Source of the DNA: Catenulispora sp. MAP5-51
GTDB taxonomy: Bacteria; Actinomycetota; Actinomycetes; Streptomycetales; Catenulisporaceae
NCBI RefSeq assembly: GCF_041261205.1
Contig: NZ_JBGCCH010000026.1
Coordinates: 1-64,000, forward strand
Length of the DNA stretch: 64,000 nucleotides
Direction of reading: 5' to 3'
Shown: positions 9,111 to 17,363 of the stretch, in pieces
How positions within the stretch are numbered: the stretch's first letter is position 1
How the letters are laid out: each line of letters starts with the position of its first letter
The notes under the pieces: model-generated
The model's database searches: none
What the model was told of the DNA's origin: nothing
The model's input: only the letters and a program-made list of their open reading frames with translations
Position numbers and translations under genes: made by a program

Positions 9111-10006
9111 CCCTTGACAGCTCCTTGCATGATCCCGCCGACGATCTGCCGGCCGAGGATGACGAACACCGCCAGGACCGGCAGGGTCCCGAGCAGGGTG
9201 CCGGCCATGATGATCGACTCGTCCGGCACATAGCCCGAGCCGAGGTTGTCGATGGCCACCTGGACCGTGGGGTTGTCGCTGGTCAGCACCACGATCGGCC
9301 AGAAGAAGTCGTTCCAGCTGGCCATGAAGGTCAGCATCCCGAGCACCGCCATCGCGGGCCGGGCGATCGGCAGCACCACCGAGAGGAAGATCCGCAACGA
9401 CGAGGCGCCGTCCACCCGGCCGGCCTCGACCAGCTCGTCGGGCAGCGCGTTGAGCAGGTACTGCCGCATGAAGAACACGCCGAACGCGCTGACCAGGGTC
9501 GGGAAGATCACCGCTTCCAGGTGGTCGCTCCAGCCCAGCTTGGTCATCAGCAGGAACAGCGGCACGATGCCCAGCTGGTAGGGCACCATCATGGTGCCGA
9601 TGGTCAGGCCCAGCAGCACGTTGCGGAACCGGAAGCGCAGCTTGGCGAAGGCGAACCCGGCCAGCGTGGAGAACATCACGGTCCCGGCGGCCACGCAGCC
9701 GGAGACGATCAGCGAGTTCAGCAGCGCCTTGCCCATGTCCACGTTGCTCAAAGCGGCGTGGAAGTTCTTGAACAGGTTGCCGCCGGGCAGCCAGTTCGGC
9801 GGGACCTTGTTGATCTCGGTGTTCGAGGTCGAGGCCGCCAGGATCGTCCAGTAGAACGGGAAGATCGAGATCAGCACCACCACGGACAGGATCACGTAGG
9901 TGAGCTTCGAGCCGTGCATCTGCTTGCCGGCCATGTTCACGCCGCCGCCCTTGCGGCCGCGGCGCGGCGGCCGCCCGGAGGCAGTCGTCGGTATCACTGT
10001 CGCCAT
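9107..10006 (-). CDS. carbohydrate ABC transporter permease (MalG type, CUT1)
   Basis: A 299-residue integral membrane protein with six predicted helices and the cytoplasmic EAA loop ([20 protein letters not shown]) that docks on the ATPase. An AAGGAG precedes the ATG. It pairs with the permease at 10022-10996 and the binding protein at 11148-12467. As usual for CUT1 systems in Streptomyces-type bacteria, no ATPase gene is in the operon; a shared MsiK-type ATPase elsewhere is the likely partner (inference). Confidence 0.93.
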   Translation of the reverse strand: MATVIPTTASGRPPRRGRKGGGVNMAGKQMHGSKLTYVILSVVVLISIFPFYWTILAASTSNTEINKVPPNWLPGGNLFKNFHAALSNVDMGKALLNSLIVSGCVAAGTVMFSTLAGFAFAKLRFRFRNVLLGLTIGTMMVPYQLGIVPLFLLMTKLGWSDHLEAVIFPTLVSAFGVFFMRQYLLNALPDELVEAGRVDGASSLRIFLSVVLPIARPAMAVLGMLTFMASWNDFFWPIVVLTSDNPTVQVAIDNLGSGYVPDESIIMAGTLLGTLPVLAVFVILGRQIVGGIMQGAVKG

Positions 10007-10021
10007 GTCAGCGCACGCTCC

Positions 10022-10996
10022 TTACTTCGCCGACCGCGTACGGCGGGCCAGCAGGGTGTTGATCAGGACGAACAGCACGATCATCAGGAACATCGCCCAG
10101 GCGATCGCGGCGGCCCGTCCCAGGTGCTGGTCGGTGAATCCGCGTTCGTAGAAGTACATGGACAGGGTCTGGAACTGGCGGTTCACGCCGCCCATCTCCG
10201 GGTTGCTGCCGCCGCCGCTGAACAGCAGCGGCTCGCCGAACAGCTGGCTGGCCCCGATCGTGGAGACCACGATGGTGAACACGATCGTGGGGCGCAGGCC
10301 CGGGATGGTGACGTGCCGGAACTGCTGCCAGCGGTTCGCGCCGTCCATCGCCGCGCTCTCGTAGAGCTCGCCGGGGATGGACTGCATCGCGGCCAGGTAG
10401 ATCAGTGCGTTGTAGCCGGTCCAGCGCCAGGTGACGATCACCGAGATGGCGATCTGCGCCGACCAGGTGCCGTTCTGGAAGTCGATGTTGTGGAAGCCGA
10501 AGAAGTGCAGCACCCAGTTGATGAAGCCGTAGTCGCGGCCGAAGAGCTGCGCGAAGACCAGGGTCGCGGCGGCCACCGAGGTGGCGAACGGCGACAGGAC
10601 CGCCACCCGCCAGAAGGTGCGCCCGCGCAGCTTGTAGTTCAGCAGGTGCGCCAGGCCCAGGGCCATCAGCAGCTGCGGGACCGTGGAGAGCACACCCATC
10701 TGGAACGTGTTGCGGAAGGCGTTCCAGAAGTTGTGGTCGGTGAGCAGGTCCGTGTAGTTCTTCAGGCCCACCCAGCTGGCCTGGTCCGGGTTCTCCAGCT
10801 CGACCTTGTGCAGCGAGGTCCAGGCGGTCCAGATCAGCGGGTACAGGCCGAAGGCCGCGAACAGCACGAAGAACGGGGAGACGAACGCGTACGGGGAGAA
10901 CTTCAGGTCCCACCGGGCCCGCCTGCTGCGCCAGGTGTTGTTCCCCGGCGGTGGGAGAGCCTTCTCGAGAGGGGATTCTGTGGTCGCCACGGCCAT
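10022..10996 (-). CDS. carbohydrate ABC transporter permease (MalF type, CUT1)
   Basis: A 324-residue permease with six predicted membrane helices and an EAA loop reading ESAAMDGANRWQQFRHVTIP. The ATG at 10996 has a GAGGA 7-8 nt upstream and begins the cytoplasmic N-tail; an earlier ATG would add a charged, atypical extension. It sits between the binding protein and the MalG-type permease in the same operon. Confidence 0.92.
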   Translation of the reverse strand: MAVATTESPLEKALPPPGNNTWRSRRARWDLKFSPYAFVSPFFVLFAAFGLYPLIWTAWTSLHKVELENPDQASWVGLKNYTDLLTDHNFWNAFRNTFQMGVLSTVPQLLMALGLAHLLNYKLRGRTFWRVAVLSPFATSVAAATLVFAQLFGRDYGFINWVLHFFGFHNIDFQNGTWSAQIAISVIVTWRWTGYNALIYLAAMQSIPGELYESAAMDGANRWQQFRHVTIPGLRPTIVFTIVVSTIGASQLFGEPLLFSGGGSNPEMGGVNRQFQTLSMYFYERGFTDQHLGRAAAIAWAMFLMIVLFVLINTLLARRTRSAK

Positions 10997-11147
10997 GCTT
11001 CGTCCTCGTATTTCGCGGTCACGTTCACGGTCAGTTCGCACCTGAACAGGGGCGGGCCCGTCGGGCCCGGCCCTTGATCGGGAAGAATGGGATTCGGCGG
11101 TCCGTCCTCACGCCCCGAGGACGGACCGCCGTCTCACCGACGGATCA

Positions 11148-12467
11148 TCAGCCGCTGGTGGCGGACTTGATGTCGGACAAGGCCTTCGCCCACGAGGCGT
11201 CCGGGGACTGGCCCTGGGCCTCCACGCGGGTGATCGCCTTGGAGAACGTGTCCTTGATGGTCCCGTCCTTGGCGCCCAGGACGGCCTGCGGGATCGTGGT
11301 CGCCGAGGCGGAGTAGATCTGGCCCAGCGGCGAGTTGCCGAAGTACGGGTCGGTGTAGGAGGCGATGGACGGGTCCTGGGCCGCCGTCTGCGAGGACGGG
11401 AAGTGGCCCTGGCTGGTGAACATCGTCTTCTGCTGCGCCGGCGAGGTCAGCCAGTTGATCAGGTCGTAGGCCTCCTTCTGGTGCTTGCCGGCCTTGGGGA
11501 TGCCCAGGTAGGAGCCGCCCCAGTCACCGGTGCCGCCGGGGATCTTGGCCACGCCCCAGTCGCCGGTCATCGCCCCGGCCTCGCTCTTGATGTAGCCGGT
11601 CATCCACGCCGGGCACGCGATCGTGGCGAACGAGCCGGTGGTGAAGGCCTGGTTCCAGGCCGGCGTGAACTGGCTGAGCTTGGCCGTCAGACCCTGGGTC
11701 GACAGCTGCATCGCGATGTCCCAGGCGTTCTTCACGGCCGGGTTGCTGTCCGCGATCTCCTTGCCGCTGCTGTCGTAGTACTGGTTCGCCGACTGCCCGA
11801 CGATCGCGTTGAACGTGCCGCCGGCGGTGTCGGTCCAGGCCTGGTTGGCCGGGGCCTTGGCCTTGTACTGCAGCCCGGTCTTGACGTAGCTGGCCCAGTC
11901 CGGCCACAGCGCGCTGACCGAGGCGCTGTCGGTCGGCAGGCCGGCGGCCTTGAACAGGTCGGTGCGGTAGCAGATGGCCAGCGGTCCGTAGTCGGTGCCC
12001 AGGGCCATGACCTTGCCGTCGGAGGTGGTCGCCGCGGCCCACTTCGCCGGGTAGAAGGAGCCCTTCAGGCTCGCCGCGCCCAGGGTGTTCAGGTCGACGA
12101 ACTTGCTCGACAGGTTCTGGTCGACGTCGGCGATGCGGCCGACCTCGATGCCCTGGATGTCGTCCAGCCCGCTGCCGGCCGACAGGTGGGTCTGCAGCGA
12201 GGTGTAGTACTGCCCCTCGTCCTCGACGCTGTCCTCGACGATCTTGATGTTCGGGTGCAGCTTCATGTACTGGTCGTAGAGCCCGGCCTCCTTGAAGCCG
12301 AAGGTCCCGAACAGCCCGATCTTCAACGTGATCTGCTGGCCGCTGCCGCCGGCCGCCGAACCGCTGCCCGACGAGGACGACTTGCTGCTGCTGCACCCGG
12401 ACGCCAGCAGCGCGCCGGCGGCGAGGACGGCCAGCACCGCAGCGGTTCTCTTCCGTGCCCTGAGCAT
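11148..12467 (-). CDS. sugar ABC transporter solute-binding lipoprotein
   Basis: A 439-residue extracellular binding protein. The N-terminus has a basic n-region, a hydrophobic stretch and the lipobox LLASGC, so it is predicted to be lipid-anchored outside the membrane; a Ser/Gly-rich linker follows. An AGGAGG lies 8 nt before the ATG. It is the first gene of the importer operon and lies directly downstream of two LacI-type operators. It should capture an oligosaccharide, probably a beta-glucoside given the GH1 enzyme downstream. Confidence 0.93.
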   Translation of the reverse strand: MLRARKRTAAVLAVLAAGALLASGCSSSKSSSSGSGSAAGGSGQQITLKIGLFGTFGFKEAGLYDQYMKLHPNIKIVEDSVEDEGQYYTSLQTHLSAGSGLDDIQGIEVGRIADVDQNLSSKFVDLNTLGAASLKGSFYPAKWAAATTSDGKVMALGTDYGPLAICYRTDLFKAAGLPTDSASVSALWPDWASYVKTGLQYKAKAPANQAWTDTAGGTFNAIVGQSANQYYDSSGKEIADSNPAVKNAWDIAMQLSTQGLTAKLSQFTPAWNQAFTTGSFATIACPAWMTGYIKSEAGAMTGDWGVAKIPGGTGDWGGSYLGIPKAGKHQKEAYDLINWLTSPAQQKTMFTSQGHFPSSQTAAQDPSIASYTDPYFGNSPLGQIYSASATTIPQAVLGAKDGTIKDTFSKAITRVEAQGQSPDASWAKALSDIKSATSG

Positions 12468-12525
12468 TGTTTATGCCTCCTGAAGTGGACCGCGCGCGGC
12501 GGCCACGAGGTGAGGTGCGATGGAG

Positions 12526-12539
12526 TGAGAGCGCTCTCA
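12526..12539. promoter_or_regulatory. LacI-type operator 1
   Basis: Perfect 14-bp palindrome TGAGAGCGCTCTCA, 58 bp upstream of the binding-protein start. Its central GAGCGCTC is the core typical of actinobacterial LacI/CebR operators. Confidence 0.85.
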
Positions 12540-12558
12540 TCCGGATGTGCGCGGGGTG

Positions 12559-12572
12559 TGAGAGCGCTCTCA
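12559..12572. promoter_or_regulatory. LacI-type operator 2
   Basis: A second exact copy of TGAGAGCGCTCTCA, centred 33 bp from operator 1, close to three helical turns, so two dimers could bind on the same face of the DNA. Confidence 0.85.
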
Positions 12573-12725
12573 TGGGATTGCTCAGAGGGTGCTCTTCGCG
12601 GCGGTGGCCGTCAAGGTTCCGTAACCGATTCGTTGCGCGGGGAGGGGGGTTGGGGGTGATTTTGGCGGGGTGGGGCCGGTGGCGTGATCGTTGGGGAGGC
12701 GTGGCGGAAAACCAAAATCATGGTG

Positions 12726-12782
12726 AAAGGCCGGGCCTCCGGCGGCGCCTGCGCGTCGGGCGCCGCCGGAGGCCCGGCCTTT
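12726..12782. terminator. long perfect hairpin after the VOC gene
   Basis: A 24-bp perfect stem (12726-12749 with 12759-12782) with a 9-nt loop and A/T triplets at its base. On the minus strand it follows the VOC gene by 35 nt and insulates it from the importer operon. 12573-12725 otherwise shows only importer promoter sequence and no gene. Confidence 0.8.
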
Positions 12783-12790
12783 AACCTCCG

Positions 12791-12826
12791 CTGAAGCCGC
12801 TGAAGCCGCTGAAGCCGCTAAAGCGC
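12791..12826. repeat. 9-bp tandem repeat overlapping the VOC stop codon
   Basis: Three exact ctgaagccg units (12791-12817) and a fourth imperfect unit containing the VOC stop codon. Confidence 0.7.
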
Positions 12827-13201
12827 AGCGAACAGATCCACGCCGCTCCCATCCGGATCGATGACCGACGCATAGCGCTGTCCCCAAGGCGCGTCCCAGG
12901 GACCGCGCAGCCCGTGGAACCCGGCGTCCATGAGCTCGGCGAACTTGGCGTCCACGTCGTGCGGTGTCTCGAACTCGAAGCAGACGGTGGTGCGCGGGCT
13001 GCCGAAGGGCCGGGTCCAGGCCGAGGTGAAGGTCTGGATCGACTCCTCGGTGTCCAGCATCAGGCGCAGGCCGTCGCCGAGGGCGGCCTCGGTGTGGCCG
13101 TGTTCGGGGTCGGCGAAGGCGAGGCCGAAGTGCTCGTAGAAGGCGACGGACACGGCCAGGTCTGCGACGACGATGCCGATCGCGGCGGCTTTCGCGCTCA
13201 T
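12818..13201 (-). CDS. VOC (glyoxalase/bleomycin-resistance) family protein
   Basis: A 127-residue single VOC unit pair: an N-terminal AIGIVVADLAVSVAFYEHFG and a C-terminal YASVIDPDGSGVDLF. The family includes dioxygenases, isomerases and drug-binding proteins; the substrate is unknown. The ATG at 13201 is chosen because TATGGT (13214-13209 on the minus strand) ends 7 nt upstream, fitting a leaderless transcript, and because the preceding residues do not belong to the fold. Confidence 0.82.
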   Translation of the reverse strand: MSAKAAAIGIVVADLAVSVAFYEHFGLAFADPEHGHTEAALGDGLRLMLDTEESIQTFTSAWTRPFGSPRTTVCFEFETPHDVDAKFAELMDAGFHGLRGPWDAPWGQRYASVIDPDGSGVDLFAAL

Positions 13202-13238
13202 GAGGCTGACCATAGTCGCGGCGTGGGAGGCTGTCGCG

Positions 13239-13697
13239 GTGGACAAGGGCATACGGTGGCGGGGGCCACGGCGGTGGGCCGGATTGCCGGCGGGGGCGAA
13301 GGCGGCGCTGGCCGTCTACGCGATCGGGTTCGTGGAAGGCGCCTGTTCGCACATCCTGCAGATCGCCGGCGGGGGCGTGCACACCTACGACTGGGTCTGG
13401 TGGCCCTCGCAGGTGCTCTACTACACGCTCGTCGTGTGGGACTCCCTCGCGGTGTACCTGGCGGTGCGGGCGCAGGCGGCGGTCGTTCCGCTCGGGGTGG
13501 CGATCATGGTGCTGGACCTGGGTTCCAACTGGCACTACAACTGGTCCGCGATCCGAGCGGACCCCGGTTTGTTCTGGGCGCCGGTCGGGTTGCTGCCGAT
13601 GTCGTCGTTCGGCCTGTTCGTGGTCGCGGCCGGGATGCCGCTGTGGCGTGTGTTACGCCGGCGGCGCGCAACGGAAGCCACGCCGGACATCTGGTGA
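13239..13697 (+). CDS. small polytopic membrane protein of unknown function
   Basis: A 152-residue protein with about four hydrophobic segments (around AALAVYAIGFVEGACSHIL, VLYYTLVVWDSLAVYLAV, AVVPLGVAIMVLDLG and LLPMSSFGLFVVAAGM) and polar His/Trp-containing loops. The GTG at 13239 follows GGGAGG by 8 nt and avoids overlap with the divergent VOC gene; an ATG at 13200 is a less likely alternative. I do not recognise the family. Confidence 0.7.
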   Translation: MDKGIRWRGPRRWAGLPAGAKAALAVYAIGFVEGACSHILQIAGGGVHTYDWVWWPSQVLYYTLVVWDSLAVYLAVRAQAAVVPLGVAIMVLDLGSNWHYNWSAIRADPGLFWAPVGLLPMSSFGLFVVAAGMPLWRVLRRRRATEATPDIW

Positions 13698-13743
13698 TTC
13701 CTCCGCATCGATGGATGCTCGCGCGGCCACTATCCTGGCCCTC

Positions 13744-14862
13744 GTGACACACCACACACATGATCTGACCGACCGCCTCGCCCGCGCCCAAAAGGCTGCC
13801 GCCGAGGCCGGTATGGACGCCCTCCTGATCAGCCCTGGTGCCGACCTGCGCTACCTGACCGGCTATGAGGCACTGCCGCTTGAGCGGCTCACCTGTCTGG
13901 TTCTTCCCGCGAGCGGCGACCCCCTGATGGTCGTCCCGGCGCTGGAGAAGCCCGCCGCCGAGGCCTCGCCGCTGGGCGGGCTCGGCCTGGACATCGTTCC
14001 GTGGGCCGAGACCGACGACCCCTACGCGCTGGTCGCCTCCCGCCTGCCTTCCGGGCTCGGGACCGTCGGCCTGGACAACCACATGTGGGCCGAGAAGGTC
14101 CTGAACTTCCGCCGCGTGCTGCCCGGCGCGGAGCAGGCGCTGGCCGGGCAGGTGCTCGGCGACCTGCGCATGCGCAAGACCGCGGCGGAGGTGGAGTCCC
14201 TGCGTGCGGCGGCGGCCGCCATCGACGCCGTGCACCGTCAGGTGCCCGAGTGGCTGCGGCCCGGGCGCACCGAGCGCGAGGTCGGCAAGGACATCGCCGA
14301 CGCGATCCTGGCCGCCGGGCACGCCACCGTCGACTTCGTCATCGTCGGCTCCGGCCCGAACGGCGCCTCCCCGCACCACGAGCTGTCCGACCGCGTGATC
14401 CAGGCCGGCGACCAGGTCGTGGTCGACATCGGCGGCGCGATGCCCGACGGCTACTGCTCGGACTCCACCCGCAACTACAGCCTCGGCGCGCCCTCGGCGC
14501 AGTACGCCGAGTACTTCGCGGTCCTGCTGGCCGCGCAGAAGGCCCAGTGCGACGCGATCCGGCCCGGCATCACCGCCGAGGAGCTGGACGCGGTCGGCCG
14601 CGACCTGATCGCGCAGGCCGGCTACGGCGAGAACTTCATCCACCGCACCGGCCACGGCATCGGCCTGGAGACGCACGAGGAGCCCTACATCGTCTCCGGC
14701 TCGGCGCGTCCGCTGGAGCCCGGCATGGCCTTCTCGGTGGAGCCCGGCATCTACCTGGCGGGCAAGCACGGCGCCCGCATCGAGGACATCGCGGTGTGCA
14801 CCGCCGACGGCGGCGAGCGCCTGAACCTGACCACCCGCGAGCTCGTGGTGGTGGATCTCTGA
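13744..14862 (+). CDS. M24 family metallopeptidase (Xaa-Pro aminopeptidase-like)
   Basis: A 372-residue protein with a creatinase-like N-terminal domain and a pita-bread C-terminal domain. All five expected metal ligands are visible: D in VVVDIGG, D in CSDSTRNY, H in HRTGHGIGLETHEE, E in FSVEPGIYL and E in ARIEDIAV. It should remove N-terminal residues before proline. The GTG at 13744 is preceded by TATCCT (13731-13736) at 7 nt, a leaderless arrangement; no Shine-Dalgarno is seen. Its stop overlaps the acyl-CoA dehydrogenase start (TGATG). Confidence 0.92.
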   Translation: MTHHTHDLTDRLARAQKAAAEAGMDALLISPGADLRYLTGYEALPLERLTCLVLPASGDPLMVVPALEKPAAEASPLGGLGLDIVPWAETDDPYALVASRLPSGLGTVGLDNHMWAEKVLNFRRVLPGAEQALAGQVLGDLRMRKTAAEVESLRAAAAAIDAVHRQVPEWLRPGRTEREVGKDIADAILAAGHATVDFVIVGSGPNGASPHHELSDRVIQAGDQVVVDIGGAMPDGYCSDSTRNYSLGAPSAQYAEYFAVLLAAQKAQCDAIRPGITAEELDAVGRDLIAQAGYGENFIHRTGHGIGLETHEEPYIVSGSARPLEPGMAFSVEPGIYLAGKHGARIEDIAVCTADGGERLNLTTRELVVVDL

Positions 14863-16016
14863 TGGTCGCGGTCGACAGGACTCTCCCGAGCGACGAGTCG
14901 CGTGCCCTTTTTGATCTGGTTCAGGATCTTTGCGCCAAGGAGCTCGCGCCGCGCGCGGCCGAGTACGAGGCCGCCGAGCGCTTCCCGCGCGAGGTGTTCC
15001 GGACCCTGGGCCAGGCCGGCCTGCTGAGCCTGCCCTACGACGAGAAGTACGGCGGCGGAGGCCAGCCCTACGAGGTCTACCTCCAGGTGGTCGAGGAGCT
15101 GGCGCGCAACTGGCTCACCATCGGCCTGGGCGTCTCAGTGCACTCCCTGGCCTGCTACGGCCTGGCCAACTTCGGCTCGCAGGAGCAGAAGGGCAAGTGG
15201 CTGCCGGACATGCTCGGCGGCGACCAGCTCGGCGCGTACTGTTTGTCCGAGCCGCAGTCCGGCTCCGACGCCGCGGCGCTCACCACGCGCGCGGTGCGTT
15301 CTGGGGATGCCAGTGTCTATACGGTCAACGGCACCAAGGCCTGGATCACGCACTCGGGCCAGGCCGATTTCTACACCCTGATGGTGCGCACCTCCGACGA
15401 CGGCGCCAAGGGCATCAGTGCTCTGCTGGCCGAGCGCCGGACGCCGGGCATGTCCTTCGGCAAGCCGGAGAACAAGATGGGCATGCGCGGCTCGGTGACC
15501 GCGCAGGTGCTGCTGGACGGCGCGCAGGTCCCGGCCGACCGCCTGATCGGGACCGAGGGCCAGGGCTTCTCCATCGCGCTGTCGGCGCTGGAGGCCGGGC
15601 GGCTGGGGATCGCGGCGTGCGCGGTCGGCGTGGCGCAGGCGGCGCTGGACGCGGCGGTGGAGTACGCGATCTCGCGGCAGCAGTTCGGCAAGGCGATCTC
15701 GGAGTTCCAGGGCGTCGGCTTCATGCTCGCCGACATGGCCACCTCGGTGGCCGTCGGGCGCGCGGCCTACCTGGCGGCGGCGCGGCGCCGGGACGCGGGG
15801 CTGCCGTACGGGACTGAGGCGGCCATGGCCAAGTTGTTCTGTACTGATATGGCGATGAAGGTGACCACGGACGCCGTGCAGGTCTTCGGCGGTTATGGTT
15901 ATACAGCGGACTTTCCTGTCGAGCGCTATATGCGCGAGGCGAAGGTGCTGCAGATCGTCGAGGGAACCAATCAGGTGCAGCGCCTCGTTATCAGTAGGAC
16001 GCTGACGCGACCGTGA
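14862..16016 (+). CDS. acyl-CoA dehydrogenase
   Basis: A 384-residue FAD-dependent acyl-CoA dehydrogenase of normal length. It shows YCLSEPQSGSDAAAL and TNGTKAWIT-like segments (here VNGTKAWITH), the FAD-site QVFGGYGYT and the C-terminal QIVEGTNQVQRLVISR, whose Glu is the likely catalytic base. It catalyses the first dehydrogenation of acyl-CoA (beta-oxidation or branched-chain amino-acid catabolism; chain length is not readable). Start and upstream stop share one base, so it is co-translated with the M24 peptidase. Confidence 0.93.
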   Translation: MVAVDRTLPSDESRALFDLVQDLCAKELAPRAAEYEAAERFPREVFRTLGQAGLLSLPYDEKYGGGGQPYEVYLQVVEELARNWLTIGLGVSVHSLACYGLANFGSQEQKGKWLPDMLGGDQLGAYCLSEPQSGSDAAALTTRAVRSGDASVYTVNGTKAWITHSGQADFYTLMVRTSDDGAKGISALLAERRTPGMSFGKPENKMGMRGSVTAQVLLDGAQVPADRLIGTEGQGFSIALSALEAGRLGIAACAVGVAQAALDAAVEYAISRQQFGKAISEFQGVGFMLADMATSVAVGRAAYLAAARRRDAGLPYGTEAAMAKLFCTDMAMKVTTDAVQVFGGYGYTADFPVERYMREAKVLQIVEGTNQVQRLVISRTLTRP

Positions 16017-16174
16017 TGGTCGGTCGGATGACAGGCACCGTACAAGCGCATACGTAAAACGGCGGGCCCCGAGAAGAAACCCGCTATTCCCAGATGGGGA
16101 CGAATCGGGGCCTTCCGACGTCTGGTCGCGGATCGTCTTATCAGTACATCGGCAGACCATGTACCGTGCTGCCC

Positions 16175-17245
16175 ATGACGCAGCAGCCGAATCAGAACTA
16201 CCCCCAGCAAGGGGGATGGGGTCAGCAGCCCGCGCAGCAACCGCAGCAGCCGGGTTGGGGACAGCAGCAGCCGCAGCAGCAGGGCGGCGGCCAGTGGGGG
16301 GCCCAGCAGCCCCAGCAGCAGTACGGGCAGGCGCAGCCGGCCCAGCAGCAGTACGGCGGGGGCGCCCAGTACAGCGGCGGTACCGCCGGCGGCGGGGCGG
16401 GCACCGCGGTGTGGGCCAAGGCCTGGGGCTTCTACGCCACCGGCGGCCTGGCCGTGGTCGCGGCCGTCGGGGTGTTCCTGGCCTGGGCCAGCGTGAAGAT
16501 CACGGCCGAGGGCAAGAGCATCACCAGCACGATCAACGCCATCGGCTCGGCCTCGACCTCGGTCAAGGGCGCCGACACCAGCGACAGCGGCGTCACCGGC
16601 ATCTGGGGCTGGCTCCTGCTGGTCACCGCGGTCGTGGCGATCGCCGGCGTGGTGATGGTCTTCGTGATGAAGACCCCGTGGTCCGGCTGGGTCGCGGTCG
16701 GCGGCGCCGGCGGCGCCTTCGTGTTCGCCGTCGTGGGCGCGCTGTACTTCAACGGCAAGGCCTCCGACGCCAAGAAGCAGATCATGAACGAGGGCCTGCC
16801 GCCCGGCACCAAGTACTCGATCGGCCTGGGCATCGGCGCGTACGTCGCGCTGGCCGCGGCGCTGATCGCGGTGGTGTTCGCCGTGCTGGCGCAGCTGTCG
16901 ATCAACCAGGCCGGGGCCACGGCCGCCGCGCCGTCCTACAACCAGGGCTACCAGCAGCAGGGCTACCAGCAGGGCGGCTACGCCCAGCAGGGCCAGCAGC
17001 AGGGGCAGCAGCAGGGCTACCAGCAGCCGCAGCAGCAGCAGGGCGGCTGGGGCCAGCAGCAGCCGCAGCAGGGGCAGCAGCCCCCGCAGCAGGGCCAGCA
17101 GCAGGGGCAGCAGCAGTGGGGCAACCCGCAGCCCCCGCAGCAGGGCGGCCAGCAGTGGGGCGGCTACAACGACCCGGCGGCCAACCAGCCGACCCAGGCC
17201 GTGCAGCCCGGCTACATGCCGGGTCAGCAGCCGCCGCAGCAGTAA
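16175..17245 (+). CDS. four-helix membrane protein with Gln-rich low-complexity tails
   Basis: A 356-residue protein. Residues about 1-70 and 250-356 are built from short repeats of Q, P, G and Y (QQG, QQQ, GYQQ), flanking a central domain with four predicted membrane helices (near AWGFYATGGLAVVAAV, GWLLLVTAVVAIAGVVMV, WVAVGGAGGAFVFAVVG and GAYVALAAALIAVVFAV). Both tails should be cytoplasmic and disordered. The ATG at 16175 is preceded by TACCGT (16162-16167) at 7 nt, so it is probably leaderless. Low-complexity QGY tails are often seen in actinobacterial cell-envelope or polar-growth proteins, but no function can be assigned. Confidence 0.8.
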   Translation: MTQQPNQNYPQQGGWGQQPAQQPQQPGWGQQQPQQQGGGQWGAQQPQQQYGQAQPAQQQYGGGAQYSGGTAGGGAGTAVWAKAWGFYATGGLAVVAAVGVFLAWASVKITAEGKSITSTINAIGSASTSVKGADTSDSGVTGIWGWLLLVTAVVAIAGVVMVFVMKTPWSGWVAVGGAGGAFVFAVVGALYFNGKASDAKKQIMNEGLPPGTKYSIGLGIGAYVALAAALIAVVFAVLAQLSINQAGATAAAPSYNQGYQQQGYQQGGYAQQGQQQGQQQGYQQPQQQQGGWGQQQPQQGQQPPQQGQQQGQQQWGNPQPPQQGGQQWGGYNDPAANQPTQAVQPGYMPGQQPPQQ

Positions 17246-17308
17246 CGTCATCAGCGCACGGGGTATCTTCAGCAGCGGCTGCTGAATCCTGCGTTAGTAC
17301 ATAGGGGA

Positions 17309-17350
17309 GCGGCGGTCCGTGGAGTCATCCACGGGCCGCCGCAGTTTTTT
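17309..17350 (+). terminator. Rho-independent terminator
   Basis: A 15-bp stem (17309-17323 with 17328-17342, one G-U pair) with a 4-nt loop gtca, followed by agtttttt. It is the only T-tailed terminator of this quality in the window and ends the Q-rich membrane protein gene. Confidence 0.88.
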
Positions 17351-17363
17351 GCTATCAGAGCTC

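Noticed and set aside
9125-11077. Very long open frame (650 codons) opposite the two permease genes
   Set aside because: The antisense product is rich in Gln/His/Arg with no domain, while the minus strand encodes two clear CUT1 permeases; long antisense frames are a by-product of high GC third positions.
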